Below the pieces are notes generated by a model, which worked only from the letters and a program-made list of their open reading frames with translations, was not told where the DNA came from and ran no database searches. From Deltaproteobacteria bacterium (GTDB lineage: Bacteria; Myxococcota; Kuafuiibacteriia; Kuafuiibacteriales; Kuafuiibacteriaceae): a DNA stretch of 64,000 bases. Each line of letters opens with the position of its first letter. Position 1 is the first letter of the stretch. Below are positions 38,824 to 50,124 of this stretch, in pieces. Location of the stretch: positions 12,228 to 76,227 of the forward strand of contig JACKEN010000022.1 in NCBI GenBank assembly GCA_020632995.1. Reading direction: 5' to 3'. The translations under genes and the position numbers were made by a program.

Positions 38824-39552
38824 GCGCGCCGGTAGCGCGCATACATCGTCGTCCCGCCACGCCAACAGATCCGCGTAGCGCTCGGCCACCGCGGGGTCAT
38901 GCCACATGCGCTTCGTCTCCGGGCCCACCTTCACGTAGCCCTCCACCGGCCGCACCCCCTGGAGCAGCGTCGCGCCGAGGATGTCCGCCGCGGTGAAGCC
39001 ATCGCCCACCACGTGGCCGCGCTCATCCACCGCGGCTCGGAGCGCATCCAGCGTCTCGATCAGCACCTGGGGCGTAGCCTCCTCCGCGTCGGCGTCGAAG
39101 CGGTACTTCTTCGCAATGTGTCTTGCGCCCATCACCGCCACCGGCCGGAGCAGCCCGGCGAGGAAGGCGGGGGCGGCGGCGGTGGCCGCCTCTTTCAGCG
39201 CCGCGGCGTCCTGCAGTGTGCTCCGGGTGACCCTGCGGCGGATGAGCTCCAGGGCCGGCTCGATCCGCTCGACCCACGCCGCCACCTCGGGCCTGGCGGT
39301 CTCGAGGCGCCCGTCGGTCCGTTGATCCGCGAAGCGCATGATCTCGAAGGAGTCCGTCACCACCCGGTCGCCGTCCACCAACAGGGGCACGGTGACCCGC
39401 TGCACGCCGGCCTGCCGAGCGCGTCGCCGCAGCAGCGCCTCGCCCAGGAGGGGGACGTGCTCCTTGAAGCGGTACTCCACCCCGAGGACGTCAAGGGCCC
39501 ACCTGGCTCGCTCGGTCCAGGGGGAGTAGGTCATGCCGTAGAGGGTCGCCAT
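38820..39552 (-). CDS. Glutathione S-transferase-like protein (frameshift near 38,850)
   Basis: About 243 residues starting MATLYGMTYSPWTERARWAL, a thioredoxin-fold GST N-domain, with VPLLVDGDRVVTDSFEIM holding the cis-Pro and glutathione-contact Ser. A helical C-domain follows (VVGDGFTAADILGATLL). One missing base after WRDDD moves the reading frame; corrected, the protein ends YARYRRA and stops at 38820, back to back with the RTX gene. Uncorrected, the frame runs another 900 bases antisense through the RTX and lipoprotein genes, which is implausible. Likely a cytoplasmic detoxification or membrane-protein-associated GST. Confidence 0.78.
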
Positions 39553-39570
39553 GCGGTGATCGAACCTGGA

Positions 39571-40215
39571 CTAGAGGAGGGCGTCCAGCTTCGCGCGCAA
39601 GACATCGGCCGAGAGTCGGACGCGCTCGCTGGACGACACGAGATGGACGACGTCTCCGCTTCGGGTGACATCCGGTGCCACACCGAGGCTGAGCACGAAC
39701 CTGCGGATGCCTCCAAGCGCGCTCCGTCCGAGCTCATCGGCGCGGACAGCCCGGAGCGTCGACTCCAGCGCGTATACCAACGCCCCAAGAGCCTGAAGCC
39801 CCCGATCGTCGGCCGGCCGTTGGAGCTCGACCTCGAAGTCGTCGTCGCCCCTGAGGGCCTGCGCCTGGCGGGCCAGGGCGAGGAACGACGACACCTCCTG
39901 GGGTGGGGTTTGTTGCTGTTGCCCCAGGAGCTGCGGATCGTGGATCGTCAACGCGCCGACTGAGCTGCTCGGCACCAGGACGACCTCCGAAGCACCTCGC
40001 GGCACGAGGAGGATCGTACGTTCACCACGGTGTGGCTCGTGCAAGTCGATGAGCACGCCCGATAGGGTGGAGCCCCAGCGCAAGTGCAACGAGATCTGGG
40101 GAAGCCGGACGTCGGAGCGGGCCTTCCAAGCCCGCCCCAGCGCCGCCAGTTGGTCCAGTGCCTGCTCGATCGAGCGCGCCTCGAAGGGCTCGAGGTGGGC
40201 TGCGACGTCGGTCAC
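39571..40215 (-). CDS. Protein of unknown function, coupled to the gene upstream
   Basis: 214 residues from a GTG in a GTGA overlap with the upstream gene. The central part (LPQISLHLRWGSTLSGVLIDLHEP, TILLVPRGASEVVLVPSSSVGALTIHDP) looks like a compact beta barrel of the RNA-binding kind, while the C-terminal half is helical with a terminal SSSERVRLSADVLRAKLDALL. No signal or membrane segment. No family was recognised. The pair is less GC-rich than its surroundings, hinting at acquisition. Confidence 0.6.
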   Translation of the reverse strand: MTDVAAHLEPFEARSIEQALDQLAALGRAWKARSDVRLPQISLHLRWGSTLSGVLIDLHEPHRGERTILLVPRGASEVVLVPSSSVGALTIHDPQLLGQQQQTPPQEVSSFLALARQAQALRGDDDFEVELQRPADDRGLQALGALVYALESTLRAVRADELGRSALGGIRRFVLSLGVAPDVTRSGDVVHLVSSSERVRLSADVLRAKLDALL

Positions 40216-40610
40216 AGCCCCTGCTCTAGGGTCGAACGCATCGCATCAGCGTAGATGTACGACTGAGTGGAGCCTCCGAAGTACGCGACCCAGGTTACGA
40301 CGCCGTTCTCGAACTTGAAGCTCGACTCACCACCGGCCGGCATCGGCGTGATGACGATCCGCTGCAGCCCCTCGTTCAGAGCAGTCTTCCCGAGGTCGTC
40401 CACCGTGATGTCCTCGAGCGCCTTGATGAGCTGCGGGATCCCGTAGCTTCCATCGGAGATGTATCCAGAATCGCTGAGCTGATTCGAGAAGGCATCCCAG
40501 TCGATCTCGAGGGCGATTTCCTTACCAGCGAGCGCATCGATTCGCTGCTTGTAGCCAACCTCATCCGTTGCCTTCTTGTCCGCCGCCCAACGCCGTTCAG
40601 CCAAACCCAT
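40212..40610 (-). CDS. Small protein of unknown function
   Basis: 132 residues with a strong ribosome site AGGAG five bases before the ATG. It has an N-terminal charged helix (AERRWAADKKATDEVGYKQR) and a central acidic region, then KFENGVVTWVAYFGGSTQSYIY. No family was recognised. Its last bases overlap the start of the 214-residue gene, so both are made together; this two-gene unit could be an effector/partner pair or a plain housekeeping pair. Confidence 0.6.
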   Translation of the reverse strand: MGLAERRWAADKKATDEVGYKQRIDALAGKEIALEIDWDAFSNQLSDSGYISDGSYGIPQLIKALEDITVDDLGKTALNEGLQRIVITPMPAGGESSFKFENGVVTWVAYFGGSTQSYIYADAMRSTLEQGL

Positions 40611-40818
40611 GTGATCTCCTTCACAAGCCCATGACGGTGCCGCTTCTTGCAGCGAGCCGCTGTTCGATGGCGCACGTTCGTGCGCCTCAATTGCGCGGGA
40701 TGATCCAGCAGGACCAACATCGGGTCAAGTCGGTCCGAGTATGAAGTGAATGCAAGTCAATATGCGAAAGGATGAGACATCAGCTTGACGGTGGTTCAAC
40801 TGTGGCTTTCCTCACGGC

Positions 40819-41124
40819 GTGGCGATCATCGGACTCATCCTGCTCATCGTGGCCCTCAGCATCGGGCTGTCCCTGTTCGGGGCCTCCATCTCCCTGGCCT
40901 ACTACCTCGTGACGGGGCTCATCGTGGGCGGCTTGGGCCGGCTCGTCCTGCCTGGGCGCGAGAACATCGGCCTTCTGGGCACGTCGCTGGTCGGCGTGGC
41001 GGGCAGCGTGATCGGCGGCTACCTCGGCCGCGCCCTGCACGTGGGCTCGCTCCTCGAGCTGGTGCTCTCGGTGGCCGCGGCGGCGATCCTGTTGACCGTC
41101 TTCGGGTTCCGCTCGAAGTCCTGA
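40819..41124 (+). CDS. GlsB/YeaQ/YmgE family membrane protein
   Basis: 101 residues from a GTG giving VAIIGLILLIVALSIGL. Three hydrophobic segments with the characteristic ITGLIVGGLGRLVLPGREN and GSVIGGYLGRAL blocks identify the transglycosylase-associated protein family. These small inner-membrane proteins are stress-induced; their role is unclear. A low-GC stretch of about 200 bases lies upstream, likely holding its promoter. Confidence 0.82.
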   Translation: MAIIGLILLIVALSIGLSLFGASISLAYYLVTGLIVGGLGRLVLPGRENIGLLGTSLVGVAGSVIGGYLGRALHVGSLLELVLSVAAAAILLTVFGFRSKS

Positions 41125-41127
41125 CGA

Positions 41128-41463
41128 CTACCGCGTGGCCTCGACGCCGAAGCCGGCGAGGAGCGCGCTCCAGGCGCCGGAGCCGCTCTGGGCGACGACG
41201 ATCTCGGCCGCCTTCTCGCCGAAGCGCTCGAGGTCGCGGTGCTCCAGCTCCACTCGGGTCTGAGCGCCCTCCGGGATGAAGCGCACCTCCACCGTGGTGT
41301 GCAGCTTCTGGTCGAACTGCCAGGCGCCGGTGATCTGCCAGTCGAGCACCACGCGCGCGTGCGGCTCCCAGCTCAGCACGCGGCCCCAGTCACACTCGCT
41401 GCCGTCGTCACCGATCTCGAACCACCGGCCGCCCTCGCGCGGCTCCAGCACCGCCTTCGCCAT
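41128..41463 (-). pseudogene. SRPBCC (AHSA1-like) protein lacking its N-terminus
   Basis: 111 residues from MAKAVLEPREGGRWFE. DGSECDWGRVLSWEPHARVVLDWQI and ELEHRDLERFG match the central and C-terminal part of Aha1-type SRPBCC proteins. Intact relatives begin about 50-60 residues earlier with the first beta strand and helices and a WWP..HHIG segment before the same APMAKAVLEPR. Those residues are absent here in all frames, so the gene appears deleted at its 5' end. Such proteins usually follow an ArsR regulator, and a short ArsR-like fragment lies upstream. Confidence 0.6.
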
Positions 41464-41476
41464 GGGCGCCGTGCCG

Positions 41477-41554
41477 TCATCTCTCGTCCTCCTCCACCAG
41501 GGCCTTGAAGGCGTCCAGCGCCTGGCCCCAGGTTCGATCCAGGTAGTTCCGCAT
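41477..41554 (-). CDS. 25-residue frame resembling an ArsR C-terminus
   Basis: An ATG with GGGAGG five bases upstream opens a 25-codon frame, MRNYLDRTWGQALDAFKALV plus an acidic end. The stretch YLDRTWGQALDAFKALVE resembles the C-terminal helix of ArsR regulators that precede SRPBCC genes. It may be a remnant left by the deletion that truncated the SRPBCC gene, or a leader peptide. Confidence 0.3.
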   Translation of the reverse strand: MRNYLDRTWGQALDAFKALVEEDER

Positions 41555-41583
41555 CGGCACCTCCCGGTCGTGCTGTTTCGGGG

Positions 41584-41589
41584 TATAAT
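41584..41589 (+). promoter_or_regulatory. Consensus -10 box before the glucanotransferase gene
   Basis: A perfect TATAAT ends ten bases before the TTG start at 41599. Transcription would begin almost at the start codon, giving a leaderless message, which agrees with the absence of any ribosome site. The -35 region is weak (CTCCCG at 17-base spacing). Confidence 0.4.
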
Positions 41590-41598
41590 CCCGAGTAC

Positions 41599-43105
41599 TT
41601 GGACTTCTTCGCGCGGCGCCGCTTCGGGGTGCTCCTCCACCCCTCCTCCCTCCCAGGCCCCCGGGGCATCGGCGACCTGGGCGCCGAGGCGTACCGGTTC
41701 GTGGATTGGCTCCAACACGCGGGGGCGGGAGTCTGGCAGGTCCTCCCGCTCTGCCCGCCCGGCGGGTCGCAGCTCGACACGCCCTACGTGAGCTGGGCCG
41801 CACTCGCAGGCAACTCGCAGCTCATCTCCCTCGAGCAGCTCGTGCAGGATGGCTTGCTCTCACCGGGCGAGCTCCCAGCCGGCACGTTCGCCGAGGGCTG
41901 GGCCCACCCGAAGGAGGCGATGGCGGCGAAGGTGCCGGCGCTCCGCGCCGCGGCGCGACGGCTGGCCGCCAGCCACCCCCTCAGCGCCGAGCTCTCACGC
42001 TTCAAGGCGCACTCGAGCTGGGCCCTCGAAGCGGCCCGCTTCGCCGCACGCCGAGAGGCAGCGGGGGGCGCGCCGTGGTGGCGCTGGCCGGACAACTTGC
42101 GCTCGCGCGATGCAGGCAGGCTTGCCGAGGTCGACGCGGAGCTCTCCGAGGCCATCCACGAGGCGCTGGTCCACCAGTTCCTGTTCGAGCGCCAGTGGTC
42201 CGCCCTGCGCGGGTACGCGGCGGCGCGGGGCGTGGAGATCCTCGGTGACATGCCGATCTACGTCATGGGGGACAGCGCCGACGTCTGGGCCGACCCCGCC
42301 GGCTGGCAGATGGCGGAGGACGGCACCCTGCCGGTGGTCTCGGGGGTGCCGCCTGACATGTTCGCGGAGGACGGCCAGCTGTGGGGCGGCCCGCTCTACG
42401 ACTGGGCCCACATGGCGAAGGACGACTACCGCTGGTGGCGGCACCGGCTCGCTCGCGCGCTGGCGCACGCCGGACGCGGTGCGGGTCGATCACTTCCGCG
42501 CCTTCTCGGCCTACTGGGAGGTGCCGGGCGGCGCTCCCAATGCCCGCGGAGGGCGCTGGGTGCCGGGCCCGGGCCTCGCGTTCTTCGAGGCGGTGGAGCG
42601 CCACATGGGGCGCCTGCCGCTCTGCGCCGAGGATCTCGGCACCATCGACGACGACGTGCGCGCGCTCCTCGCCGCCACCAGGATCCCGGGGATGCGCGTG
42701 ATGCACTACGGGTTCGGAGGCGAGGCCGACAACCCGCACCTGCCCCACAACGTCGACGCGAGCGCGGTGATCTACCCCGGCAACCACGACAACGACACCA
42801 CTGCGGGCTGGTGGTCCACCCTCTCGGACCCGGTGCGGAGCCACGTGCAGCACTACCTCGGGCGGCACGGCGACGACATCGCCTGGGACCTCAACCGCGC
42901 CGCCCTCGCGAGCCGCGCCGCGCTCGCGGTGATCCAGGTGCAAGACCTGTTGACGCTGGGGAGCGAGGCCAGGATGAACGACCCGGCGTCGTATGCACGC
43001 CCGGCCGACACCTGGCGCAACTGGCGCTGGCGGCTCCGCCCGGACCAGCTCGGCCTCGAGGTGGCGGAGCGCCTGCGCTTCCTCGCCGGCCTCTACGGGC
43101 GCTGA
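41599..43105 (+). CDS. malQ: 4-alpha-glucanotransferase, GH77 (frameshift near 42,471)
   Basis: About 500 residues after joining two frames. The TTG start gives a start LDFFARRRFGVLLHPSSLPG, the amylomaltase opening, then GIGDLGAEAYRFVDWL and LGDMPIYVMGDSADVW. After the shift the catalytic Asp appears in VRVDHFRAF, the acid/base Glu in LCAEDLGTI and the third acid in YPGNHDNDTT. The enzyme disproportionates maltooligosaccharides in glycogen metabolism. The shift sits at CACGCCGGACG, where one extra G separates ALAHA from DAVRVDHF. No other glycogen gene is adjacent. Confidence 0.88.
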
Positions 43106-43118
43106 GTTGGTGCTGGCG

Positions 43119-44138
43119 TCAGGCGGCGCCCACGAAGGCGTCCACCCTGGCCCACTGGTCGTGGAGCCAGGCCACCCGGCCCGCCTCGTCCCTCGGGATC
43201 TCGCGCGCGGGGCAGCGCCAGAACCGGATGTGGAGGGTGCGGCCGACCAGCGCTCCACTCAAGAGATCGCCGAAGGTGCGCGCCCCGCTCAGGCCGCGGT
43301 GGGCGCAGAACACCACGTCCACGTCGGCGCGCGCGTCGAGGAGGCCGAGCACACCGCCGAGGCGGGGAGGCAGGACGTGCTGGAGGGCAGATGCGCGCGC
43401 GAGGCCCTCGTGATCGCCACGCGCCTCGATCCGCTCGAGGGTGCGGCGGCGGCGCTCGGCCGAGAAGCGGGTGCCCTCCGGGAACACGATCACGCCTTCG
43501 GTGGGGCCGAGGTCTTCGGTCAGGGCCTGCACCGCGGCGACGTCGGCGGGGGTGTCGAGGCCGCCGCGCCGCACGAAGGCGTTGTTCAGGCGCTGGCCGA
43601 CGAGGTCGAGGCAGGGGTCCCACAGGAGCTCCCGCTTGAGGACGAAGCGGAGCTGCAAGCCAACCTGCGCCGAGACGAACCGGGTGGGGAGCAGGGTGTC
43701 GGCGAGGCTGACGTGCCGCACCAGGAGATAGATCGGGCCGGTGGTCACCGCGTCGGCGCCCTCCACCTCGACCCGCACGCCGAGCGCCCGCCGCGCGCCC
43801 TCGAAGAGGGTGCACACCCACCAGCACTGGAGCCGAAAGTTCCGCTCGACGAACCGCGCTCGACTACCGCCGAGGGCGCGGGGGAGCCACACCACGAGGC
43901 CCAGGGTCAGACCCAGGAGCTCGCAGCCCAGGTAGACGAGGGCGACCGCCAAGAAGCGCGTCGCCGCCCAGCGGGACCGCCGCGCCGCGTCGCTCAGGAC
44001 CGCCAGGGGGAGGCTGAGCGGGGTGGAGGCGAGGAGGACGAGGAGCAAGGCCGCGCTCACCGAGAAGCTCGCCGCGCGCCGACCCCAGCGCGTGGTCCAC
44101 CGCTCCCCGTTCTGCTCGGCGACCGCGGGGGCGGACAT
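43119..44138 (-). CDS. 1-acylglycerol-3-phosphate acyltransferase-like (PlsC) protein
   Basis: 339 residues from the ATG giving MSAPAVAEQNGERW; an upstream start at 44225 would overlap the divergent promoter region. A hydrophobic N-terminal region (ASFSVSAALLLVLLASTPLSL and FLAVALVYLGCELLGLTLGL) precedes the acyltransferase motifs RHVSLADT (HxxxxD), RRGG and VFPEGTRFS. The enzyme would acylate lysophosphatidic acid or a related lysolipid at the inner membrane. Family length and membrane segments fit plant/eukaryote-like LPAAT relatives. Confidence 0.85.
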   Translation of the reverse strand: MSAPAVAEQNGERWTTRWGRRAASFSVSAALLLVLLASTPLSLPLAVLSDAARRSRWAATRFLAVALVYLGCELLGLTLGLVVWLPRALGGSRARFVERNFRLQCWWVCTLFEGARRALGVRVEVEGADAVTTGPIYLLVRHVSLADTLLPTRFVSAQVGLQLRFVLKRELLWDPCLDLVGQRLNNAFVRRGGLDTPADVAAVQALTEDLGPTEGVIVFPEGTRFSAERRRRTLERIEARGDHEGLARASALQHVLPPRLGGVLGLLDARADVDVVFCAHRGLSGARTFGDLLSGALVGRTLHIRFWRCPAREIPRDEAGRVAWLHDQWARVDAFVGAA

Positions 44139-44265
44139 GGTGTCTGAGACCGGCGCGCTCACGCGAAGCACCAGTGTGGAGCAATCCCGACCCCAAGTCA
44201 CGATCCCGAGGTCGTGAATCATCACGCTGGCATAGCCCGTGTGCCCCTGCTACGGGTGCGGCGCC

Positions 44266-45888
<1,623 letters not shown>

Positions 45889-46002
45889 CGCCTCGGCTGC
45901 ACCGGACCTCGGTGCGATCGTGCACTTCGCCGGAGTGCATGCGGCGCGTCACACGGGCGCAACCTCGCGGGATCGCGGGATCCAGACATGTGACCACACC
46001 GG

Positions 46003-46019
46003 CTGGCCCGCTTGTTGCG
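46003..46019 (+). promoter_or_regulatory. Possible sigma54 promoter before the annexin-repeat gene
   Basis: CTGGCCCGCTTGTTGCG has GG and GC at the invariant positions of a sigma54 promoter (TGGCCCG, four bases, TTGC), with one mismatch in the -24 box. The implied start is about six bases before the ATG, so the message would be nearly leaderless. There is no ribosome site before that ATG. Confidence 0.35.
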
Positions 46020-46035
46020 GTAGCGCTGGCCTCAG

Positions 46036-49000
46036 ATGGTCTCCTCCCTGAACGGCCCCTCGTCGACCCGCCGGACCACCGACGCCAACGCGACGCCGAC
46101 CTCTCGGCCCAAGACCAACGGCGCGGCGCCCGCCGCGAGCCCCGGGCCCGGCACCCCGGCCGCCCCGGATCGCCTGGTGCGCGCCCGGACCGCCTCGACC
46201 GGCGCTCGGAACTTCGTGAGCTCGGGCCCGGTGGAGGGCGGCCTCAGCCCGGCGGAGCTGGCCCGGGCCAACGGGGTCAACATCTCGTCCGACCTGCGCA
46301 CGGTGCGGACCACCGCGGTGGGTGAGCGGAGCGCGGCGCCGAAGGCTCCGCCCTACGATCCGGGCTCGGACGCGAAGGAGCTCTACGAGTCGATGCACGG
46401 CGGCATGTTCGGCGCGGGGACCGACGAGGATCGCCTGCTGGGCGCGCTCAAGGGGAAGACGCCCGAGCAGATCAAGGCGCTCGAGGCCGAGTACAAGGAC
46501 CACTACGGGCGCGACCTGCGCGCCGACATCGACGATGAGCTCGGCGGCTCGGACCTGACCCAGGCCAAGGCGCTGCTGAAGGGCGATCAGGCGGCGGGCG
46601 ACGCGGCAAACCTCTACCGCGCGATGAAGGGCGGGCTGGGCCTCGGCACGGACGAGGCGCAGATCTTCTCGACCCTCGAGGGCAAGTCGCCGGCCGAGGT
46701 CGACGCGATCAAGAAGGCCTACCAGGCGCAGACCGGCGAGAGCCTCGACGCGCACCTGAAGGAGGAGCTGTCGGGGGCGGAGCTCGATCGCGCGCGCGGC
46801 CTCACGGAGGGCGACCCCGCCAAGGCCACCGCGGCGCGCCTCAACGAGGCCATGAAAGGCGGGTTGACGGGGGCGGGCACCGACGAAGACGAGGTGTTCA
46901 AGAGCCTCGAGGGGAAGACGGCCGAGGAGCGCGAGGCGATCTTCGCGGCCTACGACGCGCAGTACGGCGGGGGCAAGACGGGCGTCCTGCAGTCGCACAT
47001 CCAGGAGGAGCTGTCGGGGGCGGAGCTCGACCGCGCGAACGCCTTGCTCGAGGGCAACACCGCGGCGGCGGAGGCGGCGAAGATCGAGCACGCGGCCAAC
47101 GGCGGCTTCCTCGGGATGGGGACGGACGAGGACGCGATCAACTCCGCGTTCGAGGGCAAGAGCGCCGAGGAGCGTCAGGCGATCGAGGCGGCCTACAACG
47201 ACAAGTACGGCGACCTTCGAGCCGAGCTGAAGGATGAGCTCGGCGAGCACGACCTGGGCAAGGCCACCGCGCTCCTCGAGAACGGGCGGCTGACCGACGC
47301 CGAGCAGATCTACTACGCGTCGGCCGGGCTCGGGACCGACGAGGACAAGATCCACAAGACGCTGGAGGGCAAGAGCAAGGCCGAGATCGCGCAGCTCCGG
47401 GAGGACTACCAGCGGCAGTTCGGCACCCGCCTCGACGACACCCTCACCGGCGAGCTGAGCGGGCGGGACCTGTTCGACGCCCAGATGTCGATGAAGGGCG
47501 CCCCGGAGACGGCCAAGGAGGCGCTCGACCAGGCCAACGAGCGCTACGCCTACGAGCGCAAGGGGCCCTGGAACGCGGTGAGCAACACCGTGATGGACGC
47601 GTTCACCGACAAGGGGGAGCTCCTCGACCGCAACAACGCGCGGGCGAACGCGGCGTACGCGTCGGGGATGGAGAAGGGCTTCCTGAACACCTCCGAGCAG
47701 GAGCGGGTCCGCAAGCTGTCCGGCTTCTCGAACATGGACGTCCAGACCTACCGCGAGGCCAAGGACTCGATGGCGGACACCGCAGGCACGGTTGCGGCGA
47801 CCGCAGCCTCGGTTGCGGTGGTGGTGGGGACAGCGGGCACCGCGGCCCCCGCGGTGGTGGCGCTGATGGCGGGCGCCGCGGGCGCCACCGCGCGGGTGAC
47901 CACCAGCGGCCTGATCTCAGGGCAGGGCTACAGCGCGGGCGACGCGCTGAAGGACGCCGGCGTGGGCGCGGTGGACGGCGCGTTCACCGTGGTCGGGGCC
48001 GGCGCGGGCAACGCCGCGGCGAAGGGCCTGGTGAACGGGATGGCCCGGAACACCCTGTCGCGGGCGGGCGTGAAGACGGCTACGCGAGAGCTCACCGAGC
48101 TGACGAGCAAGGAGCTCCTCGAGCGCAGCGTGGTGAAGCGCGTGGTGCTGGGCTCGGTGCAGGGCGCGACCGATGGCGCGGTGGGCGGGGCGGCGGGCGG
48201 CGCCGCGATGGCCGGCTTCGACGACAAGACCTGGGACCAGGGCCTCGGCCAGGGGCTGGAGCGGGTGGCCACCGGCGCCGCGATGGGCGCAGGCCTCGGC
48301 GCGGGCGCGGGCGGGCTGATCGGCGGTGGCCTGAGCCCGCTCCGCAAGGACCTGGGGATCATCGACGAGGACCTGGTGATGCGTCGCTTCGACATGGGCG
48401 ACAACCACTGGCAGACGGTCGGGCGCTACGACGACATGCTCACCGTGAACCGCGCGGTGGAGCCGAAGCCGCGCGTGGTCAAGGTCGCTGGCCCGAGCGG
48501 GCCGCAGCCGGTGAAGATCTACGGCGCGGCCAACGCGGCGGAGGCCGGGCGCATCGAGCGCGCCTTGGGCCGGATGAGCGAGCTCCCGGGGGGCCGGAAC
48601 ATCCCGACCGAGGTGCACGTGCGCAGCCACATCGGTGACATCACCGACGCGGCGCGCAAGCCCGTGGGTGGGATCGGTGGCCTCGGGGGTGACGGGCAGC
48701 GCGTCATGATCGCGCGCAACTCGCTGGGCAGCGATGACGCCGTGGCCCACGTGATCCACCACGAGAGATCGGGCACAACATCGACAACAACCTCGGGCGG
48801 CTCTCCGAGGGGCGAGGCGCCCACCTGTTTGGCAAGGGAGACACGGTGTCGCCCTACGCGGCCAAGAACGCGGTGGAGGACTTCGCGGAGACCCACCGGG
48901 TGGTGGTGCGGGACTTCGACCGCATCCTCGCGGACCCGGATCGCTACCTGCAGGGCGACATCGGCAAGAAGATCGAGTTCATCATGGAGGAGGTGTACGG

Positions 49001-49768
49001 GACCAACCCGCGCACCGGTGTGCGCACCGCTCCGCCTGGCAACGTCCAAGGCCCGCTGCGGACGCCCTTCGGCCCGGTGATGCCGTCGGACGGGCAGAGC
49101 TTCTTGCGGATGGATCAGCTCGAGGCCTCCTTCGGCGACGTGTCGCGCCGCCTGGGCAGCGCGGAGCGCAAGCTGGCCGAGCAGCAGGCGAAGCTGGACG
49201 GCCTGGACGCAGTGGCGGCGAGGTGGAGAACCGGGGCTACTGGAACCCGGGCCACCACGACCCGACGTCGCCGAACTTCCGGGGCGGCGGCAGCATGACC
49301 ACGCACCTGCCCCCTGACGCGGAGGAGGTGTTCCAGCGCGCGATCCCCGAGGCGGGGCGCGACGGCCGGAGCTGGTGGGGCCTGTCGAACAACGGCGACT
49401 GGTACCGCTTCCAAGGCGGGCCGGGTGAGCCGGTGCACTGGAACGGGGCCACTGGCGCGAGCGGCGGCGGGCGCGCGATCGAGGCGCACAACGTGCCGGG
49501 CGCGATCAAGAACCACCAGCGGCTGCGGGAGGTCCTCGGGGACCAGCAGGCCCGGGTGAACCGGCTCCAGACCGAGCTGGCGGACGCCGAGTTCGCGCGA
49601 GACTACGCGCGCCTCGAGTTCAGCGAGGCGGTGGCGGGGGCCACCGAGAACCCGGCCCTGCGCCAGATGAGCTACGGCGAGGTGCTGCAGGCGGCCAGGG
49701 ACGCCTCGAGCCCTCACCATCGTGCGGCGGGCGACCTGTTGCGCTTGCTCGGCATCGGCGTGGACTGA
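46036..49768 (+). CDS. Annexin-repeat polymorphic-toxin-like protein with zinc metallopeptidase motif (frameshifts near 48,764 and 49,208)
   Basis: About 1240 residues after two corrections. Residues 1-105 are low-complexity. Five annexin repeats follow (about 110-480), four with the type II calcium loop GxGTDED (FGAGTDEDRLL, LGLGTDEAQIF, TGAGTDEDEVF, LGMGTDEDAIN) and one shorter, LGTDEDKIH. A Gly/Ala-rich hydrophobic region (about 580-770) may form or cross membranes. After the first shift the frame reads HVIHHEIGHNIDNNLGRLSE then PYAAKNAVEDFAETHR, a zincin HExxH site with a downstream EDFAE third ligand. After the second comes YWNPGHHDPTSPNFRGGGS and WYRFQGGPGEPVHWNG, like C-terminal modules of RHS/CDI-type toxins. 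A small gene follows by 17 bases. A secreted or delivered toxin is the best inference. Confidence 0.72.
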
Positions 49769-49785
49769 TAGGATAGGAGTGCAAG

Positions 49786-50115
49786 ATGGCCTTCACCAGA
49801 GTGCAGAAGACCCGCATCGACGTCTTTGACGCGTACACGGAGGCGAAGACCGGCCAGGCGAAGAAGGTCGCCGAGGTCAGCACGGACGGCAAGCGAGGTC
49901 AGGTGCAGGTCCTCGACCCGGCCTTCGCCGGTGTGCTCAAGGACGCCTTCGAGCGCCCCCAGCACGTCTTCGGCCAGGGCGTGACGGCGAACGGCCTTTC
50001 GATGGACGGCGCCCCGCGCGTGCTCCCCGCGTGGTCCGACGAGGCGATCCAGCACGTGGTGAAGAACGAGCTGAAGGTGCACCAGCTGCGGGCGGAGATC
50101 GCGAAGGCCAAGTGA
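49786..50115 (+). CDS. Small protein following the annexin toxin (candidate immunity protein)
   Basis: 109 residues with AGGAG seven bases before the ATG and 17 bases after the toxin stop. The sequence (MAFTRVQKTRIDVFDAYTEA, then VLKDAFERPQHVFGQGVTANG) has no signal and no recognised family. Position, size and cytoplasmic character fit an immunity protein for the last toxin module, but a chaperone or tail adaptor is also possible. Confidence 0.6.
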   Translation: MAFTRVQKTRIDVFDAYTEAKTGQAKKVAEVSTDGKRGQVQVLDPAFAGVLKDAFERPQHVFGQGVTANGLSMDGAPRVLPAWSDEAIQHVVKNELKVHQLRAEIAKAK

Positions 50116-50124
50116 AGCGGTCTG

